Assembly: GCA_001557505.1 (NCBI GenBank)
Contig: LSAX01000004.1
Span: 1,302,001 to 1,366,000, forward strand
DNA from: Reticulascus tulasneorum
Lineage: Eukaryota; Ascomycota; Sordariomycetes; Glomerellales; Reticulascaceae
DNA length: 64,000 nt
Reading direction: 5' to 3'
A program made the position numbers and the translations under genes. Position 1 is the first letter of the stretch, and each line of letters begins with the position of its first letter. Below are positions 22,051-31,597 of this stretch, in pieces. The notes beneath the pieces are model-generated. The model was not told the origin of the DNA. It was given only the letters and a program-made list of their open reading frames with translations, and did no database searches.

Positions 22051-24396
22051 TTAATCATTGAAGCCCTCCTCATGCCAATCGCCATGATGGGCCTCCCCGC
22101 CGGGCCCTCCACCACCACCTCCTCCTCCTCCTGCTCCACCGGCCACCACGGCGCCTACTGCAGTCTTGCCAAGATTACTTGCGTGTTGCTCCACGTCCGC
22201 TGTACCAAGCCAATACAGGGAGAAGAACACCAGGAGGTGTAGTGCTACGCAATACGCCGCAAACAGGTTTCTGCTTGTGCGAGACGCCAACACCATCCGG
22301 GTGACCGAATACACCACCCGTTCTGGGAAGCTCATTCGCTTATACGCCCTGGCGGACTCTCGCCCACGGAAGGCCGCGAATGGCGATATGTTGGACTCGT
22401 ACGCCTTGCGATATCTGTCCAGTGCGATCCCGGGATTCCCAGTCCCTCCGATTGACACGGCCGACGGATTTGGGTTTGATGCATATGCTGACGATGACGA
22501 GACTGAAGGCCCAGCTCGGTTGTACGTCGACACGTACCTTGTCTTCTCATACAGATTCAAGTTGTCCTTTTGCAACGCTGCAATTTCCTGTCTCAGTTGT
22601 GATGTGGTGCGGTGGCTGTCCGACAACTCTCCCTCGAGCTGCGCAATTCTCTTCTTGAAACGGTCACGCTGCGCCGTGATCATGGGCAGGATGCCCGAGC
22701 CGCCTCCCATTGGCTCTCCGCCCGACATTCGAGGGTCAATGCCGCTTATGATGGAGGATGTCGGAGACACTCTTCCTTTTCTCCCTGGCGCAACTGAAGG
22801 TGCAAACCGACCAACGTATGTTCCTGCAACTGATGCGCCAGACGGGAAAGCATTCGGTGCCTCGGACTGTAGATTGGCCAGGTCTTCCTCCAACTTTTCG
22901 TTTAAGTTCTGTGATTTCTCCAAGTCCGCGTTTGTCCTTGACAAATCCTCTTGCAAGTCGTGCAGTCTTGTCTGCAGATCTTGATGCGAGACACGAAGAA
23001 TTGTCAGCTCGTCGCTCAATTTCTTGTTGCGAGCAAGGAGTAGCTTTTCCAAGGTATCCCCTTGGCTCTTCGAAACAACACCATTCTCGTCCCCGACATC
23101 TCGTACATCATCGTCATCGCCCGTCGAGAACTCAATGCTCTTGAGTACCTCCAGCTCCTGCTTCACATCCTCATAATCACTCCACTTCTGCACTTTTGCT
23201 TTCAGATTGTCTCTCTCTTCCTTCAAGAGCCCAACTTCTCTCTCCAGCCCCCGGAGTCTTGTATCCAGATCTCGCTTGACACCCTCTCTCTCTACTCTGG
23301 AGGCATCCAGCTTCCGTATCAAAGAGGAGTTTTCTGATCGCATGCGAATATACCCGGGGTCATCTTCCAACGCTGTAGCCATCTGTGTAGGGACCTGAGA
23401 TTTTGCCTGTGCAAGATCCAGCCTCATCTGCTCATTCCGTGCCTCGACTTCCGCTAACCTTGAGCTTGTGCGCTCCAGATCGGCATGAAGCATTTCTACC
23501 TCGGCGCTTGCCACATGGCCACGCTGGGCGTCTTGATCCCCATCATCGCCTCTACCCAGCCTCTGGTTGACTTCGTAACTGGCTTTGATCTCGTTAAGTA
23601 GCCGTTCTTGATTCTCCACCTTCTCTTCTAAGGCCTTTTCTTTCGCCGCCCAATTGTCCTTCCTTTCATCCAGAACCGCGACCCAAGAAGACTCAACCTC
23701 CTTAACTCGGCTGTCTAGGTTTGTTTCAAGACCTTTGCGCACGGTGCTCTCGGATTGTAGCTTGGCTTCCGTTTCTTCTAGCTGTGAGGTGAGCTTGGTA
23801 ATCGATTGCTGAAGATGGCGGTTCTCCTCTGTTAGCTTCGGTAGGGTGTCTTCTGCGACCAGCATAGAGTCCACAGAGGCCTCGAGCAAGGGGTATGGAT
23901 CGGGAGCATCGGAAAGGGCGCTATACGCGTGAAGGAAAGATGAGTTGATGGACTTTGAGTGATTCGTCAGAAGGTCGATAAATGTTTGGTAGGCTGAAAT
24001 GAATGGGTTAGTATGATTTGCAAAGAGTGTAGGGGGCATGTATCTCTGGGAGACCTTTTAGTAGCCCTTTTACTTCTCCAAGCTTGGCCGAATCATCCAG
24101 TTTGCGGAATTCCTTCGTCTTTTGAGCTAGGTCTTTGCGCTGGACCGTAGAGTCTCTCTGATATGCAACTATCTCGGACGCAGAATTGTCAAGGGTTGGG
24201 ATGAGGTTCGTCAGATCGACAGCTATTACCCAAGTCAGTACGGCTGGGAAGGAGATTTCTCCATGTCCAATTCCTTACTTCTCCAGGCCGATATGGCATG
24301 CTGGAACTTGTTGCCTCCATCTGTCCCTGGCCCATTCTCAAAGGGGTTGCCGACGACACCCGCAGCAGCCGGGGTCGTTCCAGCAGTGTCCGTCAT
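22051..24396 (-). CDS. coy1: CASP homolog, Golgi coiled-coil tail-anchored tether (Coy1)
   Basis: Golgi protein that tethers intra-Golgi retrograde vesicles and interacts with the COG complex and SNAREs in yeast. Three exons: 24396-24279, 24222-24055 and 23993-22051, giving 742 residues. The N-terminus has the family signature: AVDL-like start of exon 2, NSASEIVAYQRDSTVQRKDL, then AQKTKEFRKLDD and GLLKAYQTFIDLLT across the second intron. Heptad-rich coiled coil runs through roughly residues 120-560. Near the C-terminus, QRDRFKKRIAQLE, YEKTRYVSTY, YRKAYESNISPFAAFRGRE and FPERVVYSVTRMVLASRTSR are the conserved CASP domain. One membrane helix lies at 672-692 (LFAAYCVALHLLVFFSLYWLG), followed by a 50-residue lumenal tail with a poly-glycine run. 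The second intron's donor, GTCTCC, is unusual, but phase and homology support it. Divergent from the Vps3-like gene. Confidence 0.95.
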
Positions 24397-24891
24397 TGTT
24401 AATCGCTCTAACTGCAGATCTGATTATCGTGAAACCTCATTACCGACGTAAAGGACAGAGGAGGCTTGTGCCAGTGGCGGTGCCGCTTCGTCCGTGGTGG
24501 GTGTTGAGAATTGTTGGAGATGTTAAAGGTCTGTTTCGGCTGAGCTCTTGAGGTATGAACGTGTTCGTTTCAACCGGCTGAGAATAGGTGCTGCGCAGCG
24601 ATTGGCTACAGGCTGCATTCTAAGGGTGTGCAGCTGATTGCCATTTGTCGGGTGGAGCTTTCCAGGTACACAGGCTTCCAAAAGTAGCAAAGCTCGGGTC
24701 TTCGGGGCTTTTGTCCCCACTGTAGCCTTGCTTCCCGCATCTGCTAACTAACTAAAAGGCAGCCTGCCAACTTCCACCCGCCTTTTGAAGCTTTGCCTTC
24801 TGTCTTTCCCGAAGACTTGACTCGCTGAAGCTGCCACGACGATGCGGCAATGAAGTCGCAACGCCAATGGTGAATTGGCAACACAAAAGCC
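24397..24891. promoter_or_regulatory. Shared divergent promoter of coy1 and the Vps3-like gene
   Basis: 495 bp separate the start codons of two genes for membrane-tethering factors, so both promoters must lie here. I see no strong known motif; the region has mixed composition and no CpG-like or poly-dA block of note. Co-regulation is inference. Confidence 0.5.
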
Positions 24892-27800
24892 ATGGCATCC
24901 GATGATCTGGACGGGAAGCGCTCGTCTGGGAACCCCAATTCTGTGGGAAAAGACGTTGGCCCATACGTCTTGCGCACACTGCTAGATGAGGTGCCATTAT
25001 CCGCCGATGGCTCCCAAGACGATATCAAAATCAACTTCGTTGAGTACCTAGGTGAGTAGCTCCCTTGAAACGCAGACCAGATGATCTCTAACCGTTTTTG
25101 TGATTCTATAGATCGGAACTTATACGTTGGCACGACCGCATCCGAATTGCTTCACTTCGTCCAGATACCACCTGACCCTGCCGACAAGACTGGCCAGCCG
25201 ATCTTCATTCTAGCCTCTAGGCTCAAGCCTGTCTATGCCGAACCATCCGGCGCGCCCGGAAATGCTCGACCTGGTGTACAGCAGATCCTCCTCCTCCCTA
25301 GAGTCGGCAAGGCATGCATATTATGCAATTCGACCGTTACATTCTACTCTCTACCTGAACTGAGTCCCGTGTTTGGATCGACCCAAGTCAAGAACTGCAA
25401 CTGGATTGGAGGGGTGGACTTGAACGATGCTCAGGGAGACAATGGAGGCGATCAGAGATCGGCTGGTGTCACCATCCTCTTGTCCTTGAGCCGAAGAATT
25501 CAGGTTGTCAGGGTCGGGGAAGATGCGAGAGCGGTCAAGGTACGGCTGCCGTCATTACTGCGCTTAGTCTAAACTAACGATCATGTCAGAAAATCGATTT
25601 CGCCGGGAGCACTATCTCCATGCGCCGCGACTCCATCGCTTGTGTTGCGGATTCAAGGAGCTATGCTCTATTGGACGTGGATCGGCAGCTAAAGATTCCT
25701 CTAATGACAATCTCGTCTCTGGATGACTCGCAGCCGGGAGGAGAGATCGGGCAAGCACAGAATATTGCTGGCAGTTCTGATGGGGGAATACTGAGAAGTG
25801 CATCATCAGCTCAGAGCAGACCGCTTTTGGGAGCCAACGACCCGCACAGCCACAACCGGAGCACAAGTCTAGGCGGCTTTATATCTGGAAGTATGCGCCG
25901 GCAAGATCATAGCCCCCGAAGGACTGAAGATCGCCTATTCCAAGAATCAGCGCCGCCCACACCATCGGCTAGTCCTAAACCGCCCGGTGAGGTATCTTCC
26001 CAGCCAGCTACGTCAGATAAGCCACTGCCAGCTGCCCCGGGCGCTGCAAGTGGTGATGCGACTACACAGGAGACCGCCACTGTCTCGAAGCCGGTGCCGG
26101 TCTTTCTGAAACCTCATATCGTTTCTCCTACGTCTGAAGAGTTTCTGCTCGTGACCGGCACCGGCCCTCTGGACCCAGGAATCGGCATGTTTGTGAACCT
26201 GGATGGAGATCCTACTCGGCCTACTATTGAATTCGACAGGTATCCGAGAGAGATTGTGGTAGACGGTGGCTCATCAGATCTTTCATCCTCTCGGCCAACA
26301 GTAGGAGATGATGAAGAAGGGTACGTTCTTGCTTCCACAGCAAAAGATTTCGAGGGTACGGTCCACCATGGGTTGGAGATCCAAAGATGGGACTCGGATG
26401 GCGGAGAACCGCAGCAAGCCAAGTTTTGGCTTGAGGTGGCAGACGTGACAAAGCCCACAGCCCTAACGACACCGCTGGGGATACGGGCCTTATTTGGCAA
26501 TGAAGACACTCATTTCCAGGAGGTGGTTGACAAGTTGTGCCAAAGGAAGTTCTCGCCCTTCTTCTTTGGAAACCTTGAACAATCTACCCTCTCACTAAGG
26601 AGCGTGGACTCGAGAACTGCATCCTCATTGGAAAGGATGTCCAATGAAAGAGAGTTATTTGAACGTGACCTAGACTCACAGGATGATGATCCGTTGCCTG
26701 AAGGCTGGGAAGCGAACCGGAATACTGAAGAGGAGGACTTTGCCGTGCGATTAGCAAAAGCAAATTCTCGACTGGCGGTATGGTCTGGAAATTGCGTCTG
26801 GTGGGCGATTCGTAACCCCCTGCTTTTGCGACTAGAAGCACAGCTAGATGCTGCTTCTGCGCAAATGGGAACCCCGAGCCATACGGAGCTTGACCGACGG
26901 GCAATATTCACGGTACTGAACTCGTTCCGCGGCCGAGACGCAAAATCGGAGCTGGAATTCGTTACGTTCAGTTACCTAAGACAACGGGCAGGGGTCTTGC
27001 TGTTGACCAGCTTCTTGGATACAACAAAGGTTCCGTTCTCCGACTCTGAAATCAAAGCCTTAGAGGAAGTACTGGTCGATAGCAGCCTCGACCCTCGTGT
27101 TGTTTTGAGTCTAGTACCAGGTCTCCGGAATGAGATAATAGAGAGCCGGAAGGGTATCTGGATATTTGGTGGCGTCAAGCAGACCACCGAAAGTTACTTG
27201 CAGAGTGACAGGTTTGAGCAGTCCAGCCACTCTGCTGTTGCCGCCCTGGACACAAGAGTGGTGCATTTCTTGCACCGATTCTTGGCCGCGTGGCGAAAGA
27301 AGAAAGGGTTCGGCAGTGTCGCGGACGAGAATGAAGTATTTCGCACCGTGGATGCCGCACTACTACTCGTTCTTCTAGAACTCGATCAAGCCTCCCCGAA
27401 AGGTCTGGCAAAAAGTGGCACGTCGATCCGGGCGGAGCTCTATGAGCTCGTTGATAAAGGGGTTGATTGTTTTGACCGGGCAGTCTCCCTGCTTGAAACT
27501 TATCACCGACTGTTCGTCCTCAGCAGACTATACCAAAGTCGCAAGATGTCCGGTGACGTGCTTGCGACCTGGCGACGCGTCGTTGAAGGCGAACGTGATG
27601 ATGGAGGTGAGCTGCGTGACGGCGAGCAGCGTGTCCGAGAATATCTGATGAAGATCAGCAGCCAGGCCTTGGTACAGGAATATGGCATCTGGCTTGCGAG
27701 TCGCAACCCTAAGCTTGGCGTTCAAGTGTTTGCCGAAGACAAGGGTAGAGCAGCAAAGTTCGAGCCCGCCCATGTCGTGGCCATACTGCGCGAAGAGGCG

Positions 27801-28625
27801 CCAGACGCAGTGAAGTACTACCTGGAGCATCTCGTTTTTGGAAAGGGCCATACGGTTTATGTTAACGATTTGATTGCGTACTACCTGGACATTGTCATCA
27901 GCGACCTGCAGTCCTCGCAAGCCAGCCGGGACACATTCGCCGGGACGTACGACTCGTACCGCGCTCTCCAAGCGCCAAAACCGACATACCGACAATTTCT
28001 CACGGAGAACGCACCCGAAGATGACGAGGTGTGGCATAGCCGGCTTCGTCTGCTTCAGCTTCTTGGCGGCGCACATGACTACGACGCCGCTTCCATACGA
28101 GAGCGCATCGCGGGCCTACCCGACGAGCTCCTCGTTCCCGAAATTATCATTCTCGACGGCCGAGAGCGCCGCCACGAAGACGCAATCCGGCTACTTGTCC
28201 ACAAGCTGGGAGATTACGACACGGCGGTGTCCTACTGTCTACGTGGTGGATCCAGCATCTACACGCCCCCGGATGGGAGACGAGAATCCATGCCGACGCG
28301 CGAGATGCAAGCACGGCTCTTCCATGCGGTGCTGGGCGAGTTCCTCACCATCGAAGATATCAGCGACAGGGTCGAACAGACCAGGGCACTGCTTGATCGC
28401 TTCGGCGGCTGGTTCGACGTCGACGACGTCCTCGGCATCATCCCGGACAGCTGGTCGGTCGATGTGGTGGCGGGGTTTCTCGTCAGTGCATTGCGACGTC
28501 TTGTGCAGGAGCGGCATGAGAGCATGATCAAGCGCGCGCTCAGCTCGGCGGAGAATCTGAGAGTCAACCATGACTTGATTGTCAAGATCGATGGGAAGGG
28601 GCCATCCATCGAGGCGCCGAACTAG
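24892..28625 (+). CDS. vps3: Vps3-like CORVET subunit (TGF-beta receptor-associated protein 1 family)
   Basis: Subunit of the endosomal CORVET tethering complex, which binds the early-endosomal Rab (Vps21/Rab5). Three exons: 24892-25051, 25112-25539 and 25590-28625, giving 1207 residues. Introns of 60 and 50 nt have GTGAGT/GTACGG donors and ATAG/TCAG acceptors. The N-terminus is a citron-homology (CNH) beta-propeller: LYVGTTASELLHFVQI, GVQQILLLPRVGKACIL, ITILLSLSRRIQVVRV-type strands, KIDFAGSTISMRRDSIACV. A Ser/Pro-rich disordered insert follows (about 240-370), then alpha-solenoid repeats with AALLLVLLELDQAS near 785 and the Vps39_1-type block. The segment YYLEHLVFGKGHTVYVNDLI is typical of the Vps3/Vps39 group. 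The C-terminus lacks a Cys-x2-Cys zinc finger. Vam6/Vps39 of HOPS is the alternative; Vps3 is preferred on length and overall pattern. Confidence 0.85.
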
Positions 28626-29348
28626 AGATGAGCAGTAGCCCAGGAGGAAATTGCTGATAGCTGTAATACATTATTTTATCTAGGGTTTGCTATATCGGCT
28701 ACGTAGCACAGACGTGGACATTTCTAATATTGTCAATAACCAGTAGCGCCTTCACAATGTCTCTGCTATCAATCTTGCGTACCATATCTTGAGGTTTATG
28801 TCACAGCATTCAGCTTGCAAATGCATGAATCAGTGGAAATTGACCCACCCCTCCTCAGCTCCGGCCCTGCCTCCACCCCGAGCAGATCCCTTCCCAATCC
28901 CCTCCCCTTCCAAGCCCGAACCGTCCGCCACGAAAGCAGCTACAGGATTTGTACACCCCGAAGCGCCCCGGGGCTTACAACCTTTTGCTTTTCCTGGGCC
29001 CCCCCTCTCTTGTCCTCCCCAAGAGAATGGTGGTATCCGCAATTCGCTGCACGCTTTGGGGCCGAAGGCGTTTTTTTTCGAGGGACTAAAGCCGCCTACG
29101 TAATGGGGGCGCAATCTGTTTGCGAGAAGGGGGCCAATTGGAGGGCGGAGGAACGGTAGCTGAAGGCTTGTTGTGGGAAGTGCACGGTTGGACGGTGGTG
29201 AGTTCAGCCGCATCTGGATCGGGTGGAGGAACTATTGGGACATGTTGCGGGCGTCCCGGGGTTTGCTTACTTGGCGCATTCGGGCTTGGGGGTGGGAACG
29301 GCCAGCAGATGTTATGTATATGAAGTTCATCGTCCCCCGTTCCACTTC
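28626..29348. other. Spacer between convergent Vps3-like and methyltransferase genes
   Basis: About 720 bp holding both 3' regions. No gene supported; frames here are Pro/Gly-rich and mirrored on both strands. Confidence 0.5.
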
Positions 29349-30299
29349 CTAGTCTCGTGTTCCTTCTTGCTCGGTAGCACCATGCTGGACTTGCGCGACC
29401 CGCTTCAGAATCCCGATAACGAGCCATCGCTTCCGCACGCTAATGTCCTCGATTCCCCGGTCCCAAACCCACTCCCGTTCCTGGCCGTCGCAGTCCCGCT
29501 CCCAGATCCGCTCGACCTCCAGACCGGCAGCCTTGAGACTGACAGGGTCGAAGAAGCCCCGCATTTTCTCCCGCCCGGTATGGAACCCGGCGACGACCCA
29601 GACGCGGGCCCGCTCCGACTCTTTAAGGAACCAGGACGTGGAGGCGTGGAGGTTGGCGTGCTGCCAGGGCATCCAGAGGCAGTCGGCGAGGAAAATGCGG
29701 TCGAAGGAGTGCTGGTGCTCTGCGGAGAGCGGGTTCTCGAGCTCGCCCCAGGAATGGCCTTCCACGAGGACCGGAGCCATGGTGCCGGCGGGTGAGTTTG
29801 CGGGCTGGACGTTGCGTTTGATATTCGTCCGCAGTGTCTGCATAACAAGCGGTGCAGGGTAATCCGTCACCACGACGCTGGCAGCACCTAGCAGAGCCGC
29901 CAAAATCGAGGGCAGCGCCGTCCCCGCGCCAAGCTCAAGCGTGGTCAGGCCCGTGACATCGAAATGCCCGACCCCGACCTGCCCGGCCTCTCCCACGCCC
30001 AGGCTCCCGTACGTGCTTTCAAGGTGCAGCGTGCCGGCCTCCACCAGCTCGGCAAGCAGCAGCGACGAGTTCCACAGGTAATGGCTGAAGAGGCGCCGCT
30101 CCTCGCCATTCTCCGGTTCCGCGAGGTCGAAGTACAGCGGCCGCGGCATGTGCGGCGACGTGTACTGCAGCGAGTGCTCCGAGTCGCCGTGCTGGTTCGT
30201 CACGTCGTCGGGGAAAATGACGCCCAGGGCGCTGGAGAGGTAGTCCTCCGGGGATGAGGCCGGGGGCCCGGTGAGGGAGATGCGGGACGTGAGCGCCAT
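29349..30299 (-). CDS. Nicotinamide N-methyltransferase-like / Efm7-type SAM methyltransferase
   Basis: Class I (seven-beta-strand) methyltransferase of the MTF16 group, which includes yeast Nnt1/Efm7, modifier of elongation factor 1A. Single exon, 316 residues. Residues 70-80 (LFSHYLWNSSL) form the usual lead-in. Motif I is LELGAGTALP at 121-130, followed by the acidic strand VVVTDYPAP at 142-150. The post-II motif FLADCLWMPWQHANLHAS and a C-terminal RKRWLVIGILKR strand complete the fold. The frame stays open upstream to 30611, but that extension is Pro/Arg/His-rich with no domain, so the ATG at 30299, just before the conserved region, is preferred. Substrate unknown: the Nnt1 label is by family, and protein lysine or N-terminal methylation is as likely as nicotinamide. 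Confidence 0.87.
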   Translation of the reverse strand: MALTSRISLTGPPASSPEDYLSSALGVIFPDDVTNQHGDSEHSLQYTSPHMPRPLYFDLAEPENGEERRLFSHYLWNSSLLLAELVEAGTLHLESTYGSLGVGEAGQVGVGHFDVTGLTTLELGAGTALPSILAALLGAASVVVTDYPAPLVMQTLRTNIKRNVQPANSPAGTMAPVLVEGHSWGELENPLSAEHQHSFDRIFLADCLWMPWQHANLHASTSWFLKESERARVWVVAGFHTGREKMRGFFDPVSLKAAGLEVERIWERDCDGQEREWVWDRGIEDISVRKRWLVIGILKRVAQVQHGATEQEGTRD

Positions 30300-31597
30300 T
30301 ATGGGTCGGGGGGGCGTGGCGGAGCGGACGGCCGATTCGGATTCCGGTCGGTTCAAGCTCTTGGTTGGTGGGATGATGTCAGGCCGGGGATACCGCCGAT
30401 TCTGCCATCTTGCCGGTGGGGTGTGTGGGTGGTTTTCCTGAGTACTGTACTTCCCAGCTGTGGGTGGTGCTTGGAAGATTTCACAGCGATCTCGGGTACG
30501 GTGAGGCACATGGATTGCATAGGCAACACGGCCCGCTCCAAGACACAAACTATACCATCCCACTTTCTTCCTCTTCCCAATCAGGGTTTTTTGGGGATCG
30601 CAACAGGACATTGGTGGGGCAGGCCTCCCTCCATCTGCCGCTCGTCACCGCCTGCACCGCCTGCACCGCCCATCGTCAACCCCACACGGACTTCCCGGAC
30701 CGGTGGCTGTGCTCGTCACCCTCCCAAACCCCTACCTTACCTGCCCAAACATGCTTAATACCCTCTGCTAACCCTGCTGGCTCCATTACGCATCCAACAC
30801 GACCTGCAGCATCTATTTTTCGAGTCGGGTCATCCTATCTCGTCACGTCCGATTCGGTGGGGTGCGAACCAACAGTCACGAGTGTCACCATAACGTCGCA
30901 TGCAGGAGTAGCGGTCTCAGCAAAGGATCAAGAGCTTGAATGTCTCGATGACACTGCATCGTTGCCATAACATTATGCGCAATATGTAGGTAGGTACATG
31001 CAGCAAACACCAGTCCGTTCCCTGCCCTGCCTGCGTACCCCAAACTCCAAACGAGAGACCCAGTGGTCCATTAGCTATCATCATTACTCCAGGGTCGTCA
31101 TTATGTACACAAAAAACTCCACACAAGATTGCGCCGTTCTCATACACGCAGACGGAAACAAGAGGCGAACCATAAATGACAGGCAAAATGATGATGGTAT
31201 TATGATAGGGAGAGAGAGAGAGAGAGAGGTAAAGTGTTTTGAGAATTGTTCTCTCTTTACATCAAAATGATTCTTTGTCATTGAGAGTCTTTCCCAAAGA
31301 AAAAATGGGAAGACGTTTGGAGAAAAAATCGAGCAGGGGGTATCAGTACACCGACGATGGGTGCAAGGTGATGAGGGTATGTTCCCATCGAGTCATGAAA
31401 GTCTTTATCCCAAATCCCTCATCAAAAATGTCATGAATCCGTACAAAGCGTGCGCCAGCCATGCTTCTAACACATAACTTTTTCTTCCCGCGCTTTTTGT
31501 GTCCTCGTATATGGTGAAAGGCAAATGTGGTTGTTTCAGGAGATAACCCGCCCCTAAGAGGGAGAGAGTTGTTTGTGTGTGTGTTGGTTTCTATTCC
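30300..31597. other. Intergenic region between the methyltransferase and C2H2 factor
   Basis: About 1.3 kb with no supported gene. It holds the methyltransferase promoter and the long A/T-rich 3' region of the C2H2 factor. Confidence 0.5.
31210..31228. repeat. (GA)n microsatellite
   Basis: Perfect GA array of 19 nt, roughly 370 nt past the stop codon of the C2H2 factor and so possibly in its 3' untranslated region. Confidence 0.9.

Noticed and set aside
30300..30611. N-terminal extension of the methyltransferase from an upstream Met
   Set aside because: The extra 104 residues are Pro/Arg/His-rich with no domain; the ATG at 30299 sits directly before the conserved region.
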